From an uncultured Caulobacterales bacterium (GTDB lineage: Bacteria; Pseudomonadota; Alphaproteobacteria; Caulobacterales; Caulobacteraceae), in NCBI GenBank assembly GCA_903837135.1, contig CAILTK010000038.1, positions 1 to 64,000 of the forward strand: a stretch of DNA of 64,000 nt. Reading direction: 5' to 3'. Of this stretch, positions 8,567-17,619 are shown in pieces (the first letter of the stretch is position 1; every line of letters starts with the position of its first letter). The position numbers were made by a program, and so were the translations under genes. The notes under the pieces are model-generated. The model was not told where the DNA came from. It ran no database searches and saw only the letters and a program-made list of their open reading frames with translations.

Positions 8567-10978
8567 TCAGAATTTGTAGGTCAGGTCCACGCCGGCCGTC
8601 AGCGGCTGGTTGGTGACGATCCGGTTGAACGCCGCGCTCGGCAGGGTCTCCTGGAACAGGCTCTCCAGCTGGGCGTGCTTGTTGAACAGGTTGTTGACAA
8701 ACACCGCCGCGCTCCAGCCGTCGCGCGAGGAGACGCCGGCGCGCAGGTTGGTCAGGTCGTAGCCGGGCAGGGGGATGTATTCGCCGTTCAGCGAATAGCC
8801 ATACGGGAAGGCCAGCGAGTAGCGCTGGCCGGTGTAGGAGTTCTCCACGCGGGCATTGAAGGTGTACTTGTCGTTGAGCTCTCGGGTGTAGGCGAGGACC
8901 AGGTCGCCGGTGACCGGGGCCACGTCCGACAGCTTGTTGGTGGGGGTCAGCTGCCAGTGCGGACCCGGATCCACCCAGGCGTGGGTGTAGCTCGCGGACG
9001 CCGACAGGGTGAAGCCGCCGCCGAGGATCAGGCGGGTTTCGAGCTCGCCGCCATAGATTGTGGCGGTCTTGCCGTTGATGTTGAGCGCCCAGTCGCCGGG
9101 CAGGGCGAGCAGCTGGACGTGGTTCCAGTTCTCGTAATAGACGCTGGCGTTCACCGTCAGACGGCGATCGAAGAAGCGGGCCTTCTCGCCGATCTCGGTG
9201 CTCCACACCGAATCCGGCTGATAGCTGACGGGCCATTTGCCGCCCGGGAAGTTGTACGGTGCGAACACCGCGCTCCAATAGGGACCGGTCACCGGGTACT
9301 GGGCGTTGCCGCCACCGGGGCGGAACCCCTTGGCCACGGTCGTATAGACCATCAGATCGCGGCTGAATTCGTAGGAGACGTTGACCTTGGGGTTGAAGCC
9401 GCTGGCGGACTGCTTGACCAGCCCGGATTGGGACGGCTGGGCGGCGCCCAGCCCCGATCCCCAGCCGCTGATGGTCGAAGAGAACCGGTAGTCGTAGCTG
9501 TACCAGCGCAGCCCGCCGGTGATCTTGAGCTTCGGCGTGATGGCGAAGGTCCCTTCGCCGAACACCGCGTACTGGGTCATCTTGGTCGGCGACCGGGCCA
9601 GGAACCACGAGGTCGTGGTCGCCGGTGCGAAGGTGCCGAGGTCCATGTAGGCGGACGGATTGGTGCTTCTGCCGTCGAAATTCCAGGTCGCGGTGTACTG
9701 GCTGTAATAGGCGCCGCCGACCCAGTTGAACCGGTTTTCGCCCTTCGACGCGAACCGCAGCTCCTCGCTGAACTGCCGCGAAGGGTCGTTCTCCTTGCCA
9801 TAGACCTCGGCGCTGCCGTTCGGGCCGTAATAGCCGGGGTTGGGCAGGCCGTTGTTGGAGGCGTAGGTGGCGCCGGTGTTCGGGTTGTTGAAATCCTCGC
9901 TGCCGTCCTCGATCTGGGTCGAGCGGCGGCTCCATTCGGCCGTGCTCGAGGTCACGTCGAACGCATCGAAGCTGTAGTTCACGTTCAGGCTGGCGATGAC
10001 CACCTTGTCGGTCAGCGGCTCGGCGATGTCGAATGGCTGATAGTGGGTCAGGCCGCCCGGCGTGCTGTCGTAGGCGCTGATGCCGTCCTGCTTGCTCGTC
10101 TCGTAGAACAAGCTTGGCGTGATGGTCAGCCGGCTGGTCGGCTGCCAGAGGACGGAGGCGCGAATGCTATAGACCTGCTGGGCGTTCGACCCGGGATACT
10201 GCTTTTGGACCGGCGCCGCCTGCACGTCGCCGCGGACGTCGCCGGTGGTGTTGACCACGGGAAAGGGGCTGGCGACGATTCGCTTGATGAAGCCGCTGGT
10301 GAACCCCTCGCTCCCCACCAGCCGCAGCGCCAGCTTGTCCTGGACCAGCGGCAGGTTGATCATGAAGTTGTCGTTGTGATTGAACGAGCCGCCTTCCGTG
10401 CCCGACAGAATGCTCTCCGCCGAGGCTTCGAACTTGGTCGGGTTTGGCTGGTTGGTGATCAGCTTGACGGTGCCGCCCATCGACCCCGCGCCGTAGAGTG
10501 TGCCTTGCGGGCCCCGCAGGACTTCGACCCGGTTCAGATCATAGAGAGTCGGATCGATCACCACCTTGCCGTTCTGCGCACCGGCGGGCGGGGTCAGGGG
10601 AATGTCGTCCAGATAGAAACCGACCGTCGGCGAATTGCCGCCGCTCGACGTCATGCCGCGCAGTTCGATCTCGGTCTGGCCCGGACCTTCGCTCTTCAGC
10701 GAAACCCCCGGCGTGGACTGGGCCAGGGTGGTGAAGCTGGTGATCCCACGCGCCTGGAGTTCCTGCGCGCTGACCGCGGTGATGCTGATCGGCGTGGATT
10801 GAACGGTGGAGGAGCGTTTGGAGGCCGTGACGATGACTTCGGCCTGAGGGGCTGGAGCAGGAGGCGCCTGCGTCGCCGGAGCGGCCGGCGCGGCCGTCTG
10901 AGCCTTGGCCTGCAGCGGGACGGCGATCGCCGTGCTGCCCAGCAAAGCCGCCATGGCGAGCTTGCCTGTCGATTTCAT
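8567..10978 (-). CDS. TonB-dependent receptor
   Basis: An 803-residue outer-membrane receptor: signal peptide (KSTGKLAMAALLGSTAIAVPLQAKAQ), proline/alanine linker, TonB-box-like EVIVTASKR, plug domain (PISITAVSAQELQARGI; LNRVEVLRGPQGTLYGAGSMGGTVKLIT) and a 22-strand-type barrel ending in GVDLTYKF. The plug matches the receptor group common in Caulobacter-type and sphingomonad genomes. The gene converges with the aspartic protease (42 bases apart). Substrate cannot be read from the sequence, and no adjacent enzyme gives a clue. Regulation would come from the 10979-11352 region. Confidence 0.95.
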   Translation of the reverse strand: MKSTGKLAMAALLGSTAIAVPLQAKAQTAAPAAPATQAPPAPAPQAEVIVTASKRSSTVQSTPISITAVSAQELQARGITSFTTLAQSTPGVSLKSEGPGQTEIELRGMTSSGGNSPTVGFYLDDIPLTPPAGAQNGKVVIDPTLYDLNRVEVLRGPQGTLYGAGSMGGTVKLITNQPNPTKFEASAESILSGTEGGSFNHNDNFMINLPLVQDKLALRLVGSEGFTSGFIKRIVASPFPVVNTTGDVRGDVQAAPVQKQYPGSNAQQVYSIRASVLWQPTSRLTITPSLFYETSKQDGISAYDSTPGGLTHYQPFDIAEPLTDKVVIASLNVNYSFDAFDVTSSTAEWSRRSTQIEDGSEDFNNPNTGATYASNNGLPNPGYYGPNGSAEVYGKENDPSRQFSEELRFASKGENRFNWVGGAYYSQYTATWNFDGRSTNPSAYMDLGTFAPATTTSWFLARSPTKMTQYAVFGEGTFAITPKLKITGGLRWYSYDYRFSSTISGWGSGLGAAQPSQSGLVKQSASGFNPKVNVSYEFSRDLMVYTTVAKGFRPGGGNAQYPVTGPYWSAVFAPYNFPGGKWPVSYQPDSVWSTEIGEKARFFDRRLTVNASVYYENWNHVQLLALPGDWALNINGKTATIYGGELETRLILGGGFTLSASASYTHAWVDPGPHWQLTPTNKLSDVAPVTGDLVLAYTRELNDKYTFNARVENSYTGQRYSLAFPYGYSLNGEYIPLPGYDLTNLRAGVSSRDGWSAAVFVNNLFNKHAQLESLFQETLPSAAFNRIVTNQPLTAGVDLTYKF

Positions 10979-11352
10979 ATGCGTAACCCCGAGCTAGGAA
11001 CCGGCTCGTTCCGCCCCTGAGGCATGGCGAAGGGCGCGGCCAACCCGCGCGAACTCCGGCGTCTCGGGGAGGATCAGCCTTATGGCCCAGGTTGTAGGGC
11101 GCGCGGGCGTCAGAAGTCCGTATCAGCTCGCGTCCGCGATTATCAGGAGTTCGCCAACGTGACCGCGACGGAACGTAAAGAAACATAAGGGTCGCAAGTG
11201 GACTTTGGCGGAATGCAAAGTGCTTGATCCCACATGCCGACCGGGATCGAGTTCGATGCGGCGAACGTTTACACGCCTAGACTGTCTAATTGCCGATCAA
11301 TTCGTCTCTGATCTGCCAATGTTTCGGGCATGGGTGTGACTTCGGCCAGTAT
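10979..11352. other. Intergenic region upstream of the TonB receptor
   Basis: This gap holds no gene I can support. It lies after the hpnN stop and before the receptor start, both on the minus strand, so it should contain the receptor promoter and the hpnN terminator. GGAAC and GTTCC separated by six bases form an inverted repeat at about 10997-11012, close to the receptor start. An A/T-richer stretch lies around 11270-11300. No strong terminator hairpin was seen. Confidence 0.5.
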
Positions 11353-13983
11353 TCAGGTGCGTCCGCGCGTCGTCTCCGGCGGCCCGAGCAAGGCCGGCTC
11401 GAAGATGAGGGCGCAGATCAGGGTCCAGACCAGGGAGATCATCAGGATCTTGCCCATGCTGGCGGTGCCCGGGTGGCTGGACAGCATCAGGCTGCCGAAG
11501 GCCGCGCCCGTGGTCAGGGCGCTGAAGAACACCGCCCGGGCCAGGCTCGACTGCAGCAGGTCTCGCGCCCCGCTCCGCCACGCCATGACGAAGTAGATGT
11601 GGAAGGCGACGCCGACGCCGAACAGCAGGGGGAAGGCGATGATGTTGGCGAAGTTGATCGGCTGGCCGATCACCACGCAGGTTCCCAGCGTCAGGAAGAT
11701 CGACAGGATGATCGGCGCCAGGGTGAAGGCGACCTCGCGCAGGCTGCGCAACACCACGAGCAGCAGGACGGTGATCGCGATGAAGGAGAGGATCCCCGCC
11801 TCGATGAAGGCGCCCGAGATGGTGTTGCCCGCCTCCTGGATCGAGATCGGCCCGCCGGACGCGTTGGGCGCCAGGGCGCGCACCGCCTTGGAGAAGCGCA
11901 CCAGATTGGCGTTGTCGTTCGCCGGTCCGCTCGGGAACACCTGCACCCGCGACTGGCCTGTCTTGGAGACCCAGTCGGCCCTGAGGTCCGGCGGCAGGGT
12001 GTCGAGCGTGACCGGCTCGGCCTTCAAGAGGCTGCGGATCTGATCCAGCAGCGTGTTCAGCGGCGGGATCAGCGCCTCGCCGGCCCTGGCGCGCAGCGTT
12101 GGCGGTCCATCGGCGAGGGCCGTGAGCGCGCCCGCCAGCCGGCGGGCGTCCGCGCCGGCGGCGTCGGCAGGGCCGGTCGCGGCCTTGGTCAGGGCGTCGG
12201 CCGTCTGGCGCAGGCTGCTCACCACGTCCGCGTCGCTCGGCGACTGCGCCGGGAAGAAGGGGTTCAAGGTGGGATCGAGCAGGGTGTCCGCGTCCCTGAT
12301 CGACGCCAGCTTGGGGTCCTGGTCGTCGGGGATGAAGCTCGTCAGGGTCACCGCTTGGGACACCTGGGGCAGGGCCGAGAGCCGTTTGGCCAGGGCGTCG
12401 GCGGCCGCCGCGGAGGGGGTCAGCACGTCGATCGTGTTGGGCGACTGGCTGGGGTCGTGCATGAGTGCGTCGAGGGTCGACATGGCCTCGCCGCGCGGGT
12501 TCTTCAGGTGCAGCGGATTGAAGTCGAACCGCACCCAGTAGAGCGAGCCGATGCTGGCGATCATCGACAGGGCGAAGGCCCACAGCACCCACTTGCGGCG
12601 ATGCAGCAGGAAGTGATCGAGCGGCGCCAGCCGGCGATTGCCCACCTCCTGCGTCTGCCGCGCGGGGCGCAGCAGCACCAGCACCGCCGGAAGCACCGTC
12701 AGGGCCAGGGCGAGGGCGATCACCATGCCGAGGCCGGCGATGACGCCGAGCTCGGAGACGCCGATGTACTGGGTCGGCAGGAAGGTGAAGAAGCCGAGGG
12801 TGATGGCCGTCGCCGCCAGCGCCAGGGCGCCGCCGATTCCCTCGCCCGCCGCGGCCAGGGCCAGGGCGATGTCCGGCTCGGTCAGCCGCTCGGCGCGGAA
12901 GCGGACGGTGACCTGGATGCCGAAGTCGACTCCCAGACCGACGAACAGCGGGATGAAGGCCACCGAGATCAGGTTGAACCGATGCACGGCGATCAGCCCG
13001 ACCGCCGCGGTGAGGATAAGGCCGCCGATGGTCGCGGCCAGGATGGCCGCCATGATCTTCACCGAGCGCACCGCCAGCCAAAGCATGACCAGCATGGCCA
13101 GCAGCATGGCCCCGCCGACCAGCCAGGCCTTGTCCGACAGGGAGGCGAACTCCTCGTCCGACAGCGGCACGGATCCGGTGAGCCTCACGCTGACTCCGTG
13201 CGCCGTGTCGAGCGCAAGGCCGGAGGCGGCCTTGCGGATCGCCGCGCCGGCGTCCGCGCCGGGTTCGAGATCGCTGTAGTTCAGCCTGGGCTGCACCAGC
13301 ACGAACCGGCGCAGCGGCGCCTTCAGGCCCTGGCCGCCCGCCGATTTTCCGGTCGGACCGTCGGTGGAAATCATGGCCTGCCAGGAGAAGAAGGTCGGCT
13401 TGCCGGCCTGGACGTTCTGCAGGGCGTCGGCCAGCGAGCGGATCGGGCCATCGATCTCGGCAAAGCGGGTCTGGCCCGTCCGCACCCCCGTGGCCAGGGC
13501 CTGAACGGAGGTCATCACCCCTTTCAGGCTCGGATCGGCGGCCATCGGACCCAGGAACGGCTGGGCCTTGATCAGCTGGGCGGTGGTCGCTTTCACCCCG
13601 GCGGCGGTGTCGAACAGCAGCCCTTCCTTGGCGAAGAACGGGCCGCCGTCGGGCCGCTGCACATTCTTGTAATGGCCCTTGTCGGCGGCGAGGGCCGCGG
13701 CCAGCCGGGCGGCGGCGCTTTCGGCCAGTTCGGGCGTCGCGCCGTCGATCACCACCAGGGTGGTGTCGGTGTTCTGCGGGAAGGCGGCGTCCATGGCCGC
13801 TTGGTTGCGCCGCCAGTCGACGGTGGGCGAGATCAGCGCCTCGGTGTCGGTGGTCATGGCGAAGTTCTGGACGGCGTAGATCAGCGCCAGAACGCAGAGC
13901 CCCAGGGCGATCCCGACGACGATGCGCGGGCGCCGGCAACTGAAGGCCACGATCCCGGCGACCGAAACAAAGCGTGTGCGCAA
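11353..13983 (-). CDS. hpnN: Hopanoid-associated RND/MMPL transporter HpnN
   Basis: The 876-residue inner-membrane protein has the SSD/MMPL plan: TM1 at about residues 20-40, a large periplasmic loop, a bundle of five helices (LVGGAMLLAMLVMLWLAV, IGGLILTAAVGLIAV, FIPLFVGLGVDFGIQ and onwards), then a repeat of the same layout in the C-terminal half. GLGVDFGI is the conserved TM4 motif. The segment YWVRFDFNPLHLKNPRGEA is typical of HpnN, which moves hopanoids towards the outer membrane in alphaproteobacteria. The likely start is TTG at 13983, with a G-rich stretch ahead. The TetR gene lies 48 bases upstream on the same strand, suggesting co-transcription. Confidence 0.86.
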   Translation of the reverse strand: MRTRFVSVAGIVAFSCRRPRIVVGIALGLCVLALIYAVQNFAMTTDTEALISPTVDWRRNQAAMDAAFPQNTDTTLVVIDGATPELAESAAARLAAALAADKGHYKNVQRPDGGPFFAKEGLLFDTAAGVKATTAQLIKAQPFLGPMAADPSLKGVMTSVQALATGVRTGQTRFAEIDGPIRSLADALQNVQAGKPTFFSWQAMISTDGPTGKSAGGQGLKAPLRRFVLVQPRLNYSDLEPGADAGAAIRKAASGLALDTAHGVSVRLTGSVPLSDEEFASLSDKAWLVGGAMLLAMLVMLWLAVRSVKIMAAILAATIGGLILTAAVGLIAVHRFNLISVAFIPLFVGLGVDFGIQVTVRFRAERLTEPDIALALAAAGEGIGGALALAATAITLGFFTFLPTQYIGVSELGVIAGLGMVIALALALTVLPAVLVLLRPARQTQEVGNRRLAPLDHFLLHRRKWVLWAFALSMIASIGSLYWVRFDFNPLHLKNPRGEAMSTLDALMHDPSQSPNTIDVLTPSAAAADALAKRLSALPQVSQAVTLTSFIPDDQDPKLASIRDADTLLDPTLNPFFPAQSPSDADVVSSLRQTADALTKAATGPADAAGADARRLAGALTALADGPPTLRARAGEALIPPLNTLLDQIRSLLKAEPVTLDTLPPDLRADWVSKTGQSRVQVFPSGPANDNANLVRFSKAVRALAPNASGGPISIQEAGNTISGAFIEAGILSFIAITVLLLVVLRSLREVAFTLAPIILSIFLTLGTCVVIGQPINFANIIAFPLLFGVGVAFHIYFVMAWRSGARDLLQSSLARAVFFSALTTGAAFGSLMLSSHPGTASMGKILMISLVWTLICALIFEPALLGPPETTRGRT

Positions 13984-14031
13984 GCGGCCCCCAGGGTGCG
14001 GCGATCAGGATCCCGGCGATGTACGCCCGGC

Positions 14032-14724
14032 CTAGCCGCCCTGACAAATCCTTGTCACCTGCTGGCGCAGAATCCCCTTCAACAGGGCCGCGCGCTCGCC
14101 CTCGAAGTCGCTCCAGCCCATGGCGGCCAGCACGCTGTCCCGCTTCATATGCAGCGCCGGTCCGATGCTGAAGATCAGCAGGGCGTGCAGCGGCGCGGTC
14201 GGGTCGCCGGGCGGCAGATCGAGGGCCTGGGAGACGAGCTCGCTCGCCAAGGTGCGCATCGGCGTGACGAAGTTCGCCTCCATGATCTCGTACGCCGGTC
14301 CCACCGCATCGGTCTGGCATTGGCCCATGAACCGTCGCCAGGCCTGGGTCTCGCTTTTGCTCATGGCCAGGCCGGCGATAGCCTCCACCAGCTCGCAAAG
14401 CGCTTCGACGGCGGCCCCGCGCGTCCCGCCGGCGAGGGCGACATGAGCCTGATGGGTAGCGGGTCCCAGATTGTTCATCACCCGGTCGATGGCGGCCTGG
14501 GCGCAGGCGCGGTGCAGACCCTCCTTGCTGTCGAAATAGTACTGCAGCGCCGGGGGGTTGACCCCGGCTTCGGCGGCGATGCGGCGGGTCGAGGCGCCGG
14601 CGTAGCCTTCCTCGGAGAATACGGCGAAGGCCGCTTCTATGATCCGCTCACGGGTCTCTTCGCCGCGCGCATAGCCGCCTTCGGGGGGGCGCCGCCGCGG
14701 GGCGGGCGCGCCTGATCCGTCCAT
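14032..14724 (-). CDS. TetR/AcrR-family regulator, CecR-like
   Basis: A 230-residue regulator with an N-terminal TetR helix-turn-helix (RERIIEAAFAVFSEEGYAGASTRRIA, then AEAGVNPPALQYYFDSKEGL) and a C-terminal ligand domain resembling the CecR/YbiH group, whose members often sit next to HlyD-type genes. The open frame extends much further upstream, but ATG at 14724 is chosen because GGAGGAG lies about 8 bases before it; the ATG at 14745 has no ribosome site. It is divergent from the emrA-emrB-outer membrane factor operon and 48 bases upstream of hpnN, so it may control both. The palindrome at 14765-14786 is the likely operator. Confidence 0.88.
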   Translation of the reverse strand: MDGSGAPAPRRRPPEGGYARGEETRERIIEAAFAVFSEEGYAGASTRRIAAEAGVNPPALQYYFDSKEGLHRACAQAAIDRVMNNLGPATHQAHVALAGGTRGAAVEALCELVEAIAGLAMSKSETQAWRRFMGQCQTDAVGPAYEIMEANFVTPMRTLASELVSQALDLPPGDPTAPLHALLIFSIGPALHMKRDSVLAAMGWSDFEGERAALLKGILRQQVTRICQGG

Positions 14725-14764
14725 CCTGGTCTCCTCCGCCGACATTGTATGCCGATCGCTAAAA

Positions 14765-14786
14765 ATATTCCACCCGGGTAACATAT
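14765..14786. promoter_or_regulatory. Palindromic candidate TetR operator between the TetR gene and the EmrAB operon
   Basis: The 22-bp dyad reads ATAT-N3-ACCCGGGT-N3-ATAT, with a perfect 8-bp core. ATATTCCA is also present as a direct repeat at 14765-14772 and 14783-14790. A consensus TTGACA hexamer lies just to the right (14792-14797) facing the efflux operon, so a bound repressor would block it. Function is inferred from position and symmetry. Confidence 0.55.
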
Positions 14787-14860
14787 TCCATTTGACAAAC
14801 ATATGCCAGCTGGACGAAATCCCGCCGCCGGCGCTCCCCCGCCGACTGCGGAACCCCGTC

Positions 14861-16027
14861 ATGGCGGACGTCGATACAAAGCCCGAAGGCGCACGCGCCG
14901 TCCCGCCGAACGCTCCGGCGAGGCCGTCGCCGTTGAAGAATCCGGTCGTGCGGTTGGTGCTGATCGTCGTCGGCCTCGGTCTGCTGCTGCTGGCGCTGGT
15001 GGTCGGGATCGGCTGGTGGACCCACGGCCGCTTCGTGCAGGGCACCAACGACGCCTATGTGAAGGCGGACCAGGTGACCATCTCGCCCAAGGTGTCGGGG
15101 TATGTCGAGGCTGTGTACGTCTCGGACAACCAGGCCGTGACGGCGGGCGAGCCGCTGGTGAAGATCGACGGCGCGACCTATGACGCGACCCTGGCCGCCC
15201 AGCTCGCCGGCGTGGCGGCGCGTCAGGCCGACATCGAGGCGGCGCACAGGCAGGTCGACCAGCAGCTGGCGACAGTCGATCAGGCCGCCGCCCAGCTGAA
15301 GGGCGCCGAGGAGGCCGCGGCCTACGCGGCGCGGGAAGCCGAGCGCTACCGGCTGCTCAGCAGCCAGGGGGTCGAGACCCAGCAGCGCTACGCCCAGGCC
15401 GTCAATCAGAAGGACCAGGCGGATGCGACCGTGCGCGCGGACAGGGCCGCCCTGGCCGCCGCCCAACGCCAGACCTCGACCCTGACGGCGCAGGTCGCCC
15501 AGGCGGAGGCCCAGCTCAAGGGCGCGCAGGCGCAGGTGAAGTCGGCGCAGATCAATATCGGCGACACGGTGCTGCGCGCCAGCGTCGCCGGCCGGATCGG
15601 CGACAAGTCCGTGCGGGTCGGTCAGCTGGTCCAGCCGGGCGCGCGCCTGATGTCGGTGGTGCCGGTGCAGGACGTCTATCTGGTCGCCAACTTCAAGGAG
15701 ACGCAGATCGGCCGCATGCGCATCGGCCAGGCCGCGTCGGTGAAGCTCGACGCCTTCCCCGGCCGCAAGATCGACGCCGTGCTCGACAGCTTCGCCCCCG
15801 GCACCGGCGCCCAGTTCGCCCTGCTGCCCCCCGAGAACGCCACGGGCAACTTCACCAAGATCGTCCAGCGCGTGCCGGTTCGCTTCCACCTGCATCCGCC
15901 GGCGGACATTCGGGACCGGGTTCTGCCCGGCCTGTCGGCGACGGTGTCGGTCGACACGACCCAGGCGCCCGGCCCGGGTTCGGGCCGTGAACCGGCGGAG
16001 GCGGGCGCGGCGAGGGCCGCGCCGTGA
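14861..16027 (+). CDS. HlyD/EmrA-family membrane fusion protein
   Basis: Periplasmic adaptor of a tripartite efflux pump, 388 residues. One N-terminal transmembrane helix (VVRLVLIVVGLGLLLLALVVGIGWW) is followed by the EmrA signature GTNDAYVKADQVTISPKVSG, a long coiled-coil hairpin rich in Ala/Gln (about residues 95-190), a lipoyl half (LRASVAGRIGDKSVRVGQLV) and a beta-barrel domain (VYLVANFKETQIGRMRIGQ). ATG at 14861 is preferred; an in-frame TTG at 14792 overlaps the presumed promoter. The stop overlaps the MFS gene by 4 bases. Confidence 0.92.
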   Translation: MADVDTKPEGARAVPPNAPARPSPLKNPVVRLVLIVVGLGLLLLALVVGIGWWTHGRFVQGTNDAYVKADQVTISPKVSGYVEAVYVSDNQAVTAGEPLVKIDGATYDATLAAQLAGVAARQADIEAAHRQVDQQLATVDQAAAQLKGAEEAAAYAAREAERYRLLSSQGVETQQRYAQAVNQKDQADATVRADRAALAAAQRQTSTLTAQVAQAEAQLKGAQAQVKSAQINIGDTVLRASVAGRIGDKSVRVGQLVQPGARLMSVVPVQDVYLVANFKETQIGRMRIGQAASVKLDAFPGRKIDAVLDSFAPGTGAQFALLPPENATGNFTKIVQRVPVRFHLHPPADIRDRVLPGLSATVSVDTTQAPGPGSGREPAEAGAARAAP

Positions 16028-17619
16028 CCGACCTCACCGCCGATGGCGTCCGCGCGCCGGCGGCCCAGCCCAGCGCCTCATTGCAGGACTGGATCGCGGT
16101 GATCGCGGGTGCGCTCGGCGCCCTGATCGCCTCGCTCGACATCTCCATCGTCAACTCGGCCCTGCCGCAGATCCAGGGTGAGATCGGCGCCAGCGGCACG
16201 GAGGGCACCTGGATCTCCACCGGCTATCTGGTCAGCGAGGTGGTGATGATCCCGCTCGCCGCCTTCCTTACCCGGGTGTTGGGTCTTCGGACGCTGCTGC
16301 TCGGGTGCGCCGCCCTGTTCACCCTGTTCTCGATGATGTGCGGCGTCGCGCACGACCTGCCGACGATGATCCTAGGCCGGGTGGGGCAGGGCTTCTTCGG
16401 CGGCGCGCTGATCCCCACCGCCCAGACCATCGTGCGCACCCGCCTGCCCACGCGGCAGATACCGATCGGCATGACCATCTTCGGCCTGATCGTTCTGCTG
16501 GGCCCGCTCGTGGGACCGGTGCTGGGCGGCTGGCTGACCGAGAACGCCAGCTGGCGCTGGTGCTTCTTCCTCAATGTGCCGATCGCCGTCGGCCTGATCA
16601 CCCTGCTCTTGCTCGGGCTGCCGCACCACAAGTTGAGGCTCGATCAGCTGATCGACGCGGACTGGCTCGGGATCGTCGGCATGACGGCCGGCCTGTCGTG
16701 CCTGACCGTGGTGCTCGAGGAGGGCCAGCGCGACCGCTGGTTCGAATCCGGTTCCATCACCCTTCTGACCACGGTCTCGGTGATCGGCTTCATCGTCCTG
16801 GCCTTCGCCCAGGCCACCAGCCGCAAGCCGGTGATCAAGCTCCGGCTCATGCTCAACCGGTCCTACGCCAGCGTGATCCTGATCATCGTCGTGGTCGGCA
16901 TGGTGCTCTACGGCATTCTTTACGTGCTGCCCCAGTTCCTCGGCCTGGTGGCCGGCGAGACGGCCGAACAGTCGGGGCGCATCCTGGCGGTGTCGGGCAT
17001 TCCGGCCTTTCTGATGATGCCGATCCTCCCGCTGTTGCTCGGCAAGGCGCCGCTCAGGCTCACGGTGCTGATCGGGCTGGCGTGCTTCGCCGCCAGCTGC
17101 TTCGTCGACATCGGCCTGACGGCGCAGACCTCCGGCGACCAGTTCGTGTTCTCGCAGCTGCTGCGCGGGGTTGGACAGATCCTCGCCTTCATGCCCCTGA
17201 ATCAGGCCTCGGTCGGGGCCGTGGGGCCCGAGGACGCCGCGGACGCCGCCGGCCTCTACAACATGGCCCGCAATCTCGGCGGCTCACTCGGTCTCGCCCT
17301 GCTCGGCGTGTTCATCGACCGGCGGGTGGAAGCCCATGCCGATTACATCGGGCAGGCCGTGACCCAGAACTCCGACCTCGCCCAGTCGCGAATCGCCGCC
17401 CAGGCGGCCGGCTTCGCCGCGACCAACGGCGGCGATCAGCCGCTGGCGCAGACCCAGGCGCTGACCGCCCTCGCCGGCACGGTGCACCAACAGGCGCTGA
17501 TCATCACCTATTCCGAATGTTTCTGGGTGCTCGGCGTCGCCCTGATCCTGTTGATGCCGCTGGTCTTCCTGCTGCGACAGCCGCCCCGCGGCGCCAATCC
17601 TTCGGAGATGGGACATTGA
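16024..17619 (+). CDS. DHA2-family (EmrB/QacA) MFS drug:proton antiporter
   Basis: Inner-membrane exporter of 531 residues with about 14 transmembrane helices. The N-terminal WIAVIAGALGALIASLDISIVNSALPQI holds the DHA2 motif with the membrane-embedded Asp, followed by GTEGTWISTGYLVSEVVMIPL and the motif LGRVGQGFFGGALIPTAQTIV; GLLIVLLGPLVGPVLGG-like motif C is also present. GTG start overlaps emrA by 4 bases and its stop overlaps the outer membrane factor, so all three are co-translated. The drug or metabolite exported is unknown. Confidence 0.93.
   Translation: MTDLTADGVRAPAAQPSASLQDWIAVIAGALGALIASLDISIVNSALPQIQGEIGASGTEGTWISTGYLVSEVVMIPLAAFLTRVLGLRTLLLGCAALFTLFSMMCGVAHDLPTMILGRVGQGFFGGALIPTAQTIVRTRLPTRQIPIGMTIFGLIVLLGPLVGPVLGGWLTENASWRWCFFLNVPIAVGLITLLLLGLPHHKLRLDQLIDADWLGIVGMTAGLSCLTVVLEEGQRDRWFESGSITLLTTVSVIGFIVLAFAQATSRKPVIKLRLMLNRSYASVILIIVVVGMVLYGILYVLPQFLGLVAGETAEQSGRILAVSGIPAFLMMPILPLLLGKAPLRLTVLIGLACFAASCFVDIGLTAQTSGDQFVFSQLLRGVGQILAFMPLNQASVGAVGPEDAADAAGLYNMARNLGGSLGLALLGVFIDRRVEAHADYIGQAVTQNSDLAQSRIAAQAAGFAATNGGDQPLAQTQALTALAGTVHQQALIITYSECFWVLGVALILLMPLVFLLRQPPRGANPSEMGH

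Noticed and set aside
10997-11012. GGAAC near GTTCC before the TonB receptor as an EcfG promoter
   Set aside because: On neither strand is there CGTT at the needed 16-17 base spacing, so it is only an inverted repeat.
8543-11020. A plus-strand open frame of 825 codons
   Set aside because: It is antisense to the TonB receptor, whose plug, barrel and terminal Phe strands are clear.
11290-14715. A very long plus-strand open frame of over 1100 codons
   Set aside because: It runs antisense to hpnN and the TetR gene. Its translation is Arg/Gly/Gln-rich low-complexity sequence, typical of a GC-rich shadow frame.
14725-15048. Longer N-terminus for the CecR-like TetR protein
   Set aside because: It would overlap the EmrA gene and the promoter region. 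GGAGGAG before ATG 14724 marks the start.
16305-17615. Extended N-terminus for the outer membrane factor
   Set aside because: The frame is open across the MFS gene but encodes Arg/Pro-rich shadow sequence. The lipoprotein signal starts at TTG 17616.
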